The notes beneath the pieces were generated by a model. That model was not told where the DNA came from, searched no databases, and was given only the letters and a program-made list of their open reading frames with translations. Positions 55,470-63,201 of a stretch of 64,000 nt of DNA are shown here, piece after piece (the first letter of the stretch is position 1; the number at the start of each line of letters is the position of its first letter). Source of the stretch: Rhizobium tumorigenes. GTDB lineage: Bacteria > Pseudomonadota > Alphaproteobacteria > Rhizobiales > Rhizobiaceae. The stretch is from positions 124,001-188,000 of the forward strand of contig NZ_CP117259.1 of assembly GCF_003240565.2 (NCBI RefSeq), in the 5' to 3' direction. Both the position numbers and the translations under genes were made by a program.

Positions 55470-56837
55470 CTAGGCCTGGTACACGGCGGCGGGGAGGCGG
55501 AGGACAGCCCGCAGGCCTGTCGGCGACGCCGGTTCCAGCACCAGCGATCCGCCGTAGAGGCCGGCCATTTCAGTTACAATGGTCAGCCCGAAGCCGTCGC
55601 CCGGAACGCGCTCGTCCTCCCGGACACCGGGCAACAACACTGCCTTTATACGCTCCTGCGGGATGCCGGGTCCGTCGTCCTCGAAGGTGATGCGGACGAA
55701 GGCGCCGTCTCTGACGGCAACAGCGGCGACGCGCGACGATGCCCATTTGAAGGCGTTGTCCATCAGGTTTCCGAGCATCTCCTCGACGTCGCTTTCCTCG
55801 CAGGCGACAGCCAGCCCGTCCGTGACGTCGGCCTCGAATGCGATGCCGCGCTCGGCGTGGATCAGGCTGATGGCGCCGTGGATGTCGGCAAGGGACTTCG
55901 CAACCTCGGTCCGCGCTACCGTCCCGGATGACGCCATCACCCGCCGGGCGGAGCTCAGGTGATGCTTGATCCGGTTGTCTATGCGAAGGGCGAGGTCACG
56001 CAGTGTCCCATCCGGATCATTGCGGCCGTCGAGCGCCAGCAAAAGGCTTGCGACCGGCGTCTTGAGGCCATGCGCGAGGTTTGCAAACTGGATACGAGTG
56101 GCCGCCAGCCTTTCGTCGTTCGACTGGAGCAGCGCATTGGTTTTCGAGGCGAGCGGAGCCAATTCGACGGTGGCCTCGTCCGCAAGTCGAGACTGCTCGC
56201 CGCGGTTGATCGCGTCGATGCCGGCTGCCATGGACTTCAGAGGGCGCAGGCCAAAGCGGATCTGCCAGAGCGTTCCGGCCAGCAGCACTACGCCTAAAAG
56301 CAGCATGCAGGGCACAAGCCAGAACAGCGCGCGTACGGCGGGATCAACCAGCGCGCCCTCTGGCGCTGTCACGGTGATCAGCACCATCTCGCCGTCGACA
56401 TCGCGCGAGCTCTGGCGAAGATAGAGTTTGCGGCCGTTCTGCCTACCCTCCCCGGGTGTCGGCATGGCCGTCAGCATGTGGAGAAAGTCCTGGCGCGGGG
56501 GCGGCGCATCGATTGTGCCATCCAGCAGTGAATGCGATGCAAGGCGTTGGCCGGTGCCCTCGACCTGCCAGTACCAGCCGGAGCCCGGACGATCGAATGG
56601 CGGCGCATCGAGGGTGGTCGACAACTCAAGCCGGCCGTCCGGCCCGTGCGTCACCGCGGAGGCGAGCGCGCCAATCTGAGTGTCGAGGCGTTGATCGATC
56701 TGCTCGCGGATGACAGCATTCAATGCAAGCCACAGGATTGCAGACGCGACCACAAGCGCCAGCGTCACGAAGATGCCCGAAAATATCAGCAGTCTGCCGG
56801 CTATCGATTTCGGTCGTCCGGGAAAAAACAGCTTCAT
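55470..56837 (-). CDS. sensor histidine kinase, PhoQ-like
   Basis: Membrane kinase of 455 residues: two membrane segments around a periplasmic domain (about 35-165), HAMP, phosphoacceptor His in LAHGLKTPVASLLL, and ATPase with NLMDNAFKWASS, EDDGPGIP and GDGFGLTIV. HGLKTP is the PhoQ-type version of the H-box. It overlaps its response regulator (ATGA). It is divergent from an OB-fold protein and copper genes, so metal or envelope stress is a likely signal. Confidence 0.9.
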   Translation of the reverse strand: MKLFFPGRPKSIAGRLLIFSGIFVTLALVVASAILWLALNAVIREQIDQRLDTQIGALASAVTHGPDGRLELSTTLDAPPFDRPGSGWYWQVEGTGQRLASHSLLDGTIDAPPPRQDFLHMLTAMPTPGEGRQNGRKLYLRQSSRDVDGEMVLITVTAPEGALVDPAVRALFWLVPCMLLLGVVLLAGTLWQIRFGLRPLKSMAAGIDAINRGEQSRLADEATVELAPLASKTNALLQSNDERLAATRIQFANLAHGLKTPVASLLLALDGRNDPDGTLRDLALRIDNRIKHHLSSARRVMASSGTVARTEVAKSLADIHGAISLIHAERGIAFEADVTDGLAVACEESDVEEMLGNLMDNAFKWASSRVAAVAVRDGAFVRITFEDDGPGIPQERIKAVLLPGVREDERVPGDGFGLTIVTEMAGLYGGSLVLEPASPTGLRAVLRLPAAVYQA

Positions 56838-57502
56838 GGCATCCCCGCGGCAGTCAGCATATAGCCCCGCCCGCGCACCGTCTCGATAAGATCTGGCCCA
56901 AGCTTCTTGCGCAGCCTGCCGACAATGACCTCGATGGAGTTCGAATCCACTTCGGCATCCCCGTCATAGACCCGTTCGTTCAGTTCCCGCCGGTCGACAA
57001 CGGTCTCCTTGCGCAGCATCAGGCAGGAAAGTACCCGCCATTCCAGCGCAGTGAGCTTCAAAGGCAGGCCATCCAGTTCGAACGTGCCGAGCTGGGCATC
57101 GAAGACGAGGCCGCCACAGCTGACGCGCGACGCGGCGTGACCTGTAGCACGCCTGACGAGGGCACGAAGCCTGAGCACGAGTTCCTCGATCTTGAAGGGC
57201 TTGCCTAGAAAGTCGTCCGCCCCCGCCTTGAAGCTCGAGACCTTGTCCGGCCATCCGTCACGGGCGGTAAGCACGAGGACGGGAAGATTGCGTTCGCTCT
57301 CCCGCCATCCCTTGAGGACGGTCACGCCGTCGATCTTCGGCAGCCCGAGGTCGAGGACTGCGACGTCGAACATTTCGGTCAGGCCCGCATGCAAGGCATC
57401 CTCGCCGTTGCGGGCAATATCCACCACGAAATTTTCCGACCTCAGGGCCGTAGCGATGCGGCCGCTGAGGTCGTCGTCGTCTTCAACGAGCAGTACGCGC
57501 AT
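56834..57502 (-). CDS. OmpR-family response regulator
   Basis: Regulator of 222 residues: LVEDDDDL acidic cluster, Asp in VAVLDLGLPKIDG, Thr in VLTARD and Lys in FLGKPFK, then a winged helix (VDSNSIEVIVGRLRKKLG) ending RGRGYMLTAAGMP. The ATG at 57502 is taken as start because the receiver begins there (MRVLLVEDDDDL); an open frame continues 40 codons upstream. A promoter shared with the divergent gene at 57637 is likely. Confidence 0.92.
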   Translation of the reverse strand: MRVLLVEDDDDLSGRIATALRSENFVVDIARNGEDALHAGLTEMFDVAVLDLGLPKIDGVTVLKGWRESERNLPVLVLTARDGWPDKVSSFKAGADDFLGKPFKIEELVLRLRALVRRATGHAASRVSCGGLVFDAQLGTFELDGLPLKLTALEWRVLSCLMLRKETVVDRRELNERVYDGDAEVDSNSIEVIVGRLRKKLGPDLIETVRGRGYMLTAAGMP

Positions 57503-57636
57503 GGAGTGACTTTCGGCTGCAAAATGATCGGCCAGTCCTAGCGAAATTGCCTGAACTGAATCTGAACCGCGAGGTTCAGCCGTGTGATGGCACATAGGGC
57601 CTAGATTGCGGTTGTCACTCACAAAGGAGCACCAAG

Positions 57637-58128
57637 ATGACGATTGATCACGACAGCAGCGAGCGTCCCGGCAAGGGCGGCGCCTACGTTCCTCCGCATG
57701 AGCGCCGCCGCCACTGGATCGTCTTCCCGGCGATTGCGATTGCGCTTGCGGTCGGTGCTGCAGGCGGGGCCGGCGCGATGCGGATGGTTCGCCCGACGGC
57801 GGAAATGGCCCCGATGACGCCGATTTCCATTTCGACGATGCCGGCTTCCAGCCTGGTCACCATCAAGGGCACCGTCATGGAGGTCTACGGCAACAAGTTC
57901 ATCCTGCAGGATACCAGCGGCAAGGCCCTGGTCGAGACCGGACCAGCCGGCGACGGCGGCGATCTCGTCAAGCAGAATGAAGCGGTCACAGTCCAGGGCC
58001 GCTTCGACCAGGGCTTCGTCCATGCGAGCTTCCTGGTCGACAAGGACGGGAAGACCGAAGCGCTGCGCGCGCCCGGTCCTCCACCGCACGGGCCATTCGG
58101 CGACCTGATCCACAGACCGGGTCCATGA
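57637..58128 (+). CDS. membrane-anchored OB-fold-like protein
   Basis: Protein of 163 residues with an N-terminal cytoplasmic stretch, one membrane segment (HWIVFPAIAIALAVGAAGG) and a periplasmic domain (about 75-145; VTIKGTVMEVYGNKFILQDTSGKALVET) with the beta-barrel pattern of BOF/YgiW-like OB-folds. Its role is unknown; related proteins bind small ligands and are often under envelope-stress control. AAGGAGC precedes the ATG. It is divergent from the PhoQ-like system, which may control it. Confidence 0.7.
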   Translation: MTIDHDSSERPGKGGAYVPPHERRRHWIVFPAIAIALAVGAAGGAGAMRMVRPTAEMAPMTPISISTMPASSLVTIKGTVMEVYGNKFILQDTSGKALVETGPAGDGGDLVKQNEAVTVQGRFDQGFVHASFLVDKDGKTEALRAPGPPPHGPFGDLIHRPGP

Positions 58129-58181
58129 TCACTCCAGCAATCCCGATTGACCCATCCTCAACCTCACAGAAAGTCGATACG

Positions 58182-58613
58182 ATGAGAAAATATGTTCTGT
58201 CCGCAATCGCGTTCGCTGCCCTGGCAGGAACCGCCTTCGCCCAGCAGCCACCGGCCCCGCCTCCGCCCGGCGGCCCCGCACCCGTCGTCGATCCCGGCGC
58301 GCCACCCCCGCCGCCGCCTGCCCCGCCACTGCGCGGTGGTCCCGGCGGCCCTGGTGGCCCTGATGGCGGCCCGGATCGCATGGGTCCTCCTCCCGGCGGA
58401 CCGGATGGTGACATGGGACCTCGCGGCCACCGCCCACCCCCGCCGCCACCACCGTCCAAGGCTGCGCACTTCCATATCGACCACGGGGATACACGGATCG
58501 ACGTGAAATGCGCCGATGACGAACCGATGAAGGTTTGCTCGGATACGCTGATGCAGCTGATGGATCGCCTCAACGGTCCTGCCGCCCAGCCAGTCCGCCC
58601 TCCGGTCCAGTAA
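58182..58613 (+). CDS. proline/glycine-rich secreted protein
   Basis: Secreted protein of 143 residues: signal peptide to GTAFAQQ, then a low-complexity Pro- and Gly-rich middle (PPPPGG, GGPGGPGGPDGG and similar), then a short folded C-terminal part with His residues (HFHIDHGD) and a Cys pair (KCADDEPMKVC). It may be a periplasmic metal-binding or structural protein; nothing more precise can be said. It is 53 bp after the OB-fold gene and followed by a hairpin. Confidence 0.75.
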   Translation: MRKYVLSAIAFAALAGTAFAQQPPAPPPPGGPAPVVDPGAPPPPPPAPPLRGGPGGPGGPDGGPDRMGPPPGGPDGDMGPRGHRPPPPPPPSKAAHFHIDHGDTRIDVKCADDEPMKVCSDTLMQLMDRLNGPAAQPVRPPVQ

Positions 58614-58627
58614 GCCAGCCGTAAATG

Positions 58628-58655
58628 CAGCCGCGCGCAGAGATGTGCGCGGCTG
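58628..58655 (+). terminator. hairpin terminator after the Pro-rich gene
   Basis: CAGCCGCGCGC (58628-58638) pairs with GTGCGCGGCTG (58645-58655), with one G-U, around a 6-nt loop. No T-tract follows, so a Rho-assisted or stabilising role is possible. Confidence 0.6.
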
Positions 58656-58752
58656 TCGGTATGCTGAGGTGCTGTCGTCCACGAGCCGATCTGTGCAATT
58701 TGCCGCATTGAGCTCTCCAGCGTAATGACGTACGACCGTCAGGGTTGATGCG

Positions 58753-59166
58753 GTGGGCGATATGAGGACGGTTTCTTCCGACATAAGGCAATGGACGGTG
58801 CGCCTGCTGTGCGTGCTGGCCGTCGTGTTTGTCGGCTTCGGTGCGCAGCCGGCCATTTCAAGCCCTGACCAACTGACCCCGGCAGAACTTGCCCAGTACC
58901 GCCTGCCCGATGGCACCCTGCCGATCTTCTGCATTACCTATCGCGACGCAGACGGCAAGGCGCATGGCGAAGTCCATATTCCCGGATGCTACCTTTGCCA
59001 GACCGCTCCGGCCGCACTTCTGCCGGCAGCACCCGTTTTCGACTACGGCCACCTCCCCTTCGTCTTTGCCCGCCTGGCGGCGCCTCTCTCGGTCGCCTTT
59101 CACCGCCGGCTCTATCCTCCAAACAGCGGACCCCGCGCCCCACCACTTCTGTCGATCGTTGCCTGA
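58753..59166 (+). CDS. DUF2946-like secreted protein
   Basis: Protein of about 137 residues with an N-terminal hydrophobic segment (LLCVLAVVFVGFG) and a C-terminus ending GPRAPPLLSIVA, as in DUF2946 proteins. The middle has a CYLCQT Cys pair and an FCITY Cys. DUF2946 genes commonly accompany copper uptake and PepSY/PCuAC genes, as here. GTG 58753 or ATG 58762 may be the start. Function unknown. Confidence 0.65.
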   Translation: MGDMRTVSSDIRQWTVRLLCVLAVVFVGFGAQPAISSPDQLTPAELAQYRLPDGTLPIFCITYRDADGKAHGEVHIPGCYLCQTAPAALLPAAPVFDYGHLPFVFARLAAPLSVAFHRRLYPPNSGPRAPPLLSIVA

Positions 59167-59392
59167 GCCTGCGTTGCGGCCTGCGCCGTGACGCGTTCTG
59201 TCAACGGCGGCCGTATGATCGTGGGCGGAGAGCCCACAAGGCTGCGGGAGAATGCTATTTGCAGGTTGCCTGTCGCGTATCGGACCGCTCGTTCCGGACG
59301 CCGCAGCGGGTCTGCACAAGGCGATGACCTCAACGGTCATTCCTCCCCCGCACGAGATCATCTGCGTCGTCGCGACCCCCAGGGGGAATTCC

Positions 59393-60781
59393 ATGTCTGC
59401 TTTTGCAGCGGCCGACCCGTCGGCTACGTCTACCACCCATGTTTCGCTCTACCGGGCCATCTGGCGCTGGCATTTTTTCGCCGGCCTGCTGGTCATCCCG
59501 TTCATGCTCAATCTGGCGATCACCGGATCGCTTTACCTTTTCAAGGACGAGATCGCCGATACGTTCTACGCGCATCGCCATATCGTTAGCGATTTGGGGC
59601 CGATCCAGTCGCCGCAGCAGATCGTCGATGTCGCGGTCGGGAGTATTCCGGGCGCCAAAGTGACCAACTACCGGGAGGCTGCATCTGCGACGCGCTCGGC
59701 CGAGGTCACCGTGGCAAAGGAAGGCGTGTCTACCATCGTCTACGTCAATCCGCACAATGGTGCTGTCCTGGGGAAGGTCAATTCCAAGGAGGAGTTCGGT
59801 TGGGTCGTCAAGCGGATCCACAGTCTCGAATATTTCGGCGAATGGACCAACCGGATCATCGAGATCGTCGCCGGTTTCGCGCTGGTCCTGTTCGTCACCG
59901 GCATTTACCTCTGGTGGCCGCGACAACAGACGGGCGGTGTCCTGACGGTCCGTGGCACCCCGTCGCGGCGGGTTTTCTGGCGCGACCTTCATGCCGTCAC
60001 CGGGGCCATCGCTGGCATCGTCATTTTCTTCCTCGCCTTCAGCGGCCTGCCCTGGTCCGGCTACTGGGGCGCCAATGTCAACGCCTGGCTGACCGCCCAT
60101 GACCTTGGCGCGCCGGCAGCGCTCTGGGACAACGTTCCGGTCTCGACCAAGGTGACGCAGGATGTCGTTGCGCGGGCCGGATGGGTCGTCGAAAACGCAC
60201 CCGTTCCGCTCTCCGACATCGCCGCAGCCCAGGCTGTCAAACCCATCGGCCTCGACAAGGCTGTGGATATCATGCACGGGCTGGGCATGGTTCGGGGTGC
60301 CGATCTCGCCATTCCTTCGACCGACACCGGCGTCTATACGGCAAGCCACTATTTCGGCGATCTCGGCAAGGAACGCACGGTCCACATCGACCAGTATTCG
60401 GGAAAGCCGCTCGTCGATCTCTCCTACGACCAGTACCCGGCGCTGGGCCGCGCGATCGAGTGGGGCATCAACCTCCACCAGGGCCAGCAATGGGGATTGT
60501 TCAACCAGCTCGTGATGCTGGCGACCTGCATTGCGATCGTGCTTTCCTGCGTCACCGGCGTCGCCATGTGGTGGAAGCGGCGACCGGCAGGGCGTCTCGG
60601 CGTGCCACCGATGCCACAGGAGAAATCCGTGTATCTCGGCCTCTGGCTGATCGCCATCGTCTTCGGCGTCCTCTTTCCCCTGACCGGCCTTGCCATCGTT
60701 GCCATGGTTGTCATCGACCAGGTCGTCATCCGCTTCATTCCAGCCCTCAGCCGGGTCTTCCAATCGGGAGTTTCCTCATGA
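59393..60781 (+). CDS. PepSY-domain membrane protein
   Basis: Inner-membrane protein of 462 residues with about four membrane segments and PepSY-type periplasmic domains. The family core is seen in WHFFAGLLVIPFMLNLAITGSLYLF, IHSLEYFGEW and FALVLFVTGIYLWWPR, with conserved His residues in LHAVTGAIAG and HQGQQW. Such proteins are associated with siderophore or copper uptake and metal reduction. Start ATG 59393 has AGGGGGAA. It overlaps the PCuAC gene by 4 bp, so translation is coupled. Confidence 0.88.
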   Translation: MSAFAAADPSATSTTHVSLYRAIWRWHFFAGLLVIPFMLNLAITGSLYLFKDEIADTFYAHRHIVSDLGPIQSPQQIVDVAVGSIPGAKVTNYREAASATRSAEVTVAKEGVSTIVYVNPHNGAVLGKVNSKEEFGWVVKRIHSLEYFGEWTNRIIEIVAGFALVLFVTGIYLWWPRQQTGGVLTVRGTPSRRVFWRDLHAVTGAIAGIVIFFLAFSGLPWSGYWGANVNAWLTAHDLGAPAALWDNVPVSTKVTQDVVARAGWVVENAPVPLSDIAAAQAVKPIGLDKAVDIMHGLGMVRGADLAIPSTDTGVYTASHYFGDLGKERTVHIDQYSGKPLVDLSYDQYPALGRAIEWGINLHQGQQWGLFNQLVMLATCIAIVLSCVTGVAMWWKRRPAGRLGVPPMPQEKSVYLGLWLIAIVFGVLFPLTGLAIVAMVVIDQVVIRFIPALSRVFQSGVSS

Positions 60782-61713
60782 ACAGAACAATCGCAGCCGC
60801 TCTCTTCGCCGTGGCATCGCTGTTTTCGACGCATGGCTTTGCGGCCGATACGATCAGGATCGACAACGCCCAGGCGCGCGCCATGCTGCCCGGCGCAAAG
60901 GTCGGAGGGGGATATCTCGCCATCACCAATACCAGCCCGCAAAGCGACACCCTTGTTTCGGTGACCTCGCCTCGTGCCAGCAGCGTCCAACTGCACCAGA
61001 TGAGCATCGACAACGGGATCATGATCATGCGCGAGCTGCGCGATGGCATCGAGATCCCGGCCGGAAAGACCATCCTGTTCAAGCCGGGCGCCTACCACCT
61101 GATGTTCATGGACGTCCGTGAACCCTTCAAGCGCGGCGAAACCGTCACCGCGACACTGACTTTCGCGAAGGCCGGCGCCGTCGAGGTCGTCTTTGCCGTC
61201 GGCAGTGCAGGCGGTGACATGAGCGCCCCGGCTGCTGGTGCCGAACAGGCCGGGGACGATCACGTCATGCCTGGCATGGACATGGGAAAGACGGATATGG
61301 GCGGAATGGATATGCCGGGCATGTCGATGGATCCGAAGCAGGACATCCGGCAGACGATGCGCAAGCAGTTCGAGACGCCAGAGAAGCCGCTGACGACGGG
61401 CCCCATCATCGTCCGGAACGACTGGGCAATTGCCGCCTGGCAGCAGGATGGACGTGGCGGCAGGGTGTTGCTGAGGAAAGGTCCGCATGGGTTCGAAGCG
61501 CTGCTCTGCAGCGGCGACAGTCTCAGGGATCCGGCAGTGCTTGCAACGTTGGGCGTCGATGCGGCGGATGCCAGGGCGCTGACCGACCAATTGGCGACGG
61601 CCGAGCGTTCGCTCGATCCATCGACGGTTGCGCTGTTTGCGAGCTTCGTCGGGACCGTCATGCTGGACAAGGCTGCCGGTGGACATCCAGATCATGCGGG
61701 GCATGGAAAATGA
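60778..61713 (+). CDS. PCuAC copper chaperone fused to copper-uptake-associated domain
   Basis: Secreted protein of 311 residues. Residues about 25-140 are a PCu(A)C domain with the copper-site His and Met (HQMSIDNGIMIMRE) and MFMDVREPF. A Met/His-rich linker (HVMPGMDMGKTDMGGMDMPG) joins it to a second domain (about 205-300, FEALLCSGDSLRD) that resembles copper-uptake-associated proteins. It should carry Cu(I) in the periplasm, for instance to cytochrome oxidase. Both ends overlap or abut neighbours (PepSY, SCO1), so it is in an operon. Confidence 0.88.
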   Translation: MNRTIAAALFAVASLFSTHGFAADTIRIDNAQARAMLPGAKVGGGYLAITNTSPQSDTLVSVTSPRASSVQLHQMSIDNGIMIMRELRDGIEIPAGKTILFKPGAYHLMFMDVREPFKRGETVTATLTFAKAGAVEVVFAVGSAGGDMSAPAAGAEQAGDDHVMPGMDMGKTDMGGMDMPGMSMDPKQDIRQTMRKQFETPEKPLTTGPIIVRNDWAIAAWQQDGRGGRVLLRKGPHGFEALLCSGDSLRDPAVLATLGVDAADARALTDQLATAERSLDPSTVALFASFVGTVMLDKAAGGHPDHAGHGK

Positions 61714-62315
61714 GACGTCACACTCTTTTGCTGAGCGCATCGATGGCCATAGGCGTGTTCGTATCCTGCCTTGTCGGCTCGCTGGTGTGGCTTTATGCGT
61801 CGGAACCACGCAGCGGACCCTTCGACGCGTCGTTTTCACTGATCGACGATCGCGGTCGTCCGGTCGACAAGAGCATTTTCCATGGCCGTCCGGCCCTGGT
61901 CTATTTCGGATACACCAATTGTCCCGAGGTATGCCCGACGATGCTGCTCGAGGTCACCGACTGGCTCCAGACGCTGGGTCCCGAGGGCAAGGAGCTTGCC
62001 GCCTACTTCTTCTCCGTCGATCCCGAGCGCGACACGCCAGCCATCATGCACGATTATGTCTCGGAATTTGGCGATCGTATCGTCGGTGTGACCGGCAGGC
62101 CTGAGGAAATGCGCAAGGTCATGGACGGGTGGATGATCCGGGCCGAGAAAGTGCCGAGCGAAAATGGCGATTACCATATGAGCCACACCATCACGCTGCT
62201 GATGATTGGCGCCGACGGACGGCTGAAGGGCTTGATCCCCTACGGTACGGACCGGGACGCCGCGATTTCGAAGATTAGGGCCGTGCTCCTGAAGAAAGGG
62301 TTTGGATCTGCCTGA
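61710..62315 (+). CDS. SCO1/SenC copper-insertion protein
   Basis: Membrane-anchored thioredoxin-like protein of 201 residues: N-terminal segment, copper-binding CPEVC (in YTNCPEVCPTMLLE, family CxxxC) and the third ligand His near SHTITLLMIG. It delivers copper to, or reduces, the Cu(A) centre of cytochrome c oxidase. It overlaps the PCuAC gene by 4 bp and is the last gene of the operon. Confidence 0.92.
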   Translation: MRRHTLLLSASMAIGVFVSCLVGSLVWLYASEPRSGPFDASFSLIDDRGRPVDKSIFHGRPALVYFGYTNCPEVCPTMLLEVTDWLQTLGPEGKELAAYFFSVDPERDTPAIMHDYVSEFGDRIVGVTGRPEEMRKVMDGWMIRAEKVPSENGDYHMSHTITLLMIGADGRLKGLIPYGTDRDAAISKIRAVLLKKGFGSA

Positions 62316-62331
62316 TCTCTTTAGGTGGACT

Positions 62332-63099
62332 TCAGGTCGCAGCGGACCTTTCGCCGAGGCCCTGAATTTCACCCGCTACAGCCTCGAAGACGGGCTTCGA
62401 AAACAGGTATCCCTGCATCAGTTCGATCCCCAGATCCTCCAGTACCGTCTGCTCGGCGCGGGTTTCAATGCCTTCGCAGAGGGGAGTTATGCCCATGTCT
62501 TTCAACATCGCAACGGTATGGCGCACGATAGTCTGCTTGGATTTGCGGCTGTCGATATCCCGAACCAGTTCCATGTCCAGCTTGACGATATCAGGCTGGA
62601 ATTTCGCCAGCAGTCCGAGGCCTGCGTGACCGGCGCCGAAGTCGTCGATAGCTGTTTTGAAGCCGATTTCCCGGTAGGTCTCCAGAATGCCGAGGATGTG
62701 CTTGGTGTCGAGTTCTTCCACTTCGGTGAACTCGAAAATGATGTGGTCGGCCGGGAACCCGGTTTTCAACGCGGTTGCCAGGGTCAGCCGGATGCAGGCG
62801 CGTGGCTCGTAGACGGCGTTTGGCATGAAGTTGATGGACAGGCGCGGCCGGTTCTGATGCGGAAACACTTTCGCTGCAAGCTCGATCGCCTTGACCCTGC
62901 ACTGCTGGTCGAACGCATAGCGCGTTTCGGCATCTACCGAGGAAAGAACGGTCGCTGCCCCCTCGCCGTTGACGCCGCGGACCAGTGCTTCGTGGGCAAA
63001 GATGGTGCCCTCTGCGACGTTGACGATCGGCTGCAATGCCATCGAGAAATCAAAGGGAAACTTCTGGCCATCGTTACAGCCCTGGCATTGTGTCGTCAT
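62332..63099 (-). CDS. EAL-domain cyclic-di-GMP phosphodiesterase
   Basis: Stand-alone EAL protein of 255 residues that should hydrolyse cyclic di-GMP. Catalytic motifs are intact: EALVR, NFMPNA (Asn), FEFTEVEEL (Glu), DDFGAGHAGLGLL and KLD, CEGIE and QGYLFSKP. It has a short N-terminus with a CQGC pair and no sensor domain. Convergent with the copper operon; the neighbouring receiver gene on the same strand lies about 100 bp downstream. Confidence 0.92.
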   Translation of the reverse strand: MTTQCQGCNDGQKFPFDFSMALQPIVNVAEGTIFAHEALVRGVNGEGAATVLSSVDAETRYAFDQQCRVKAIELAAKVFPHQNRPRLSINFMPNAVYEPRACIRLTLATALKTGFPADHIIFEFTEVEELDTKHILGILETYREIGFKTAIDDFGAGHAGLGLLAKFQPDIVKLDMELVRDIDSRKSKQTIVRHTVAMLKDMGITPLCEGIETRAEQTVLEDLGIELMQGYLFSKPVFEAVAGEIQGLGERSAAT

Positions 63100-63201
63100 C
63101 GAGTTTTCCTTTGGTCGGCTCTCAACGTCTATTCCAGCAATATGTTCGGTAGCTGAAAATTCGACGGGCAGATCGGGTTTGCGACAGCGCAGGGCTCCCG
63201 A

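Noticed and set aside
58240..58460. Short repeats in the Pro-rich gene, considered as a tandem DNA repeat
   Set aside because: They reflect Pro and Gly codons in one reading frame with varying length, not an exact repeat unit.
60424..61839. Minus-strand open frame of 471 codons
   Set aside because: Antisense to the PepSY and PCuAC genes; His- and Arg-rich low-complexity product, typical of high-GC shadow frames.
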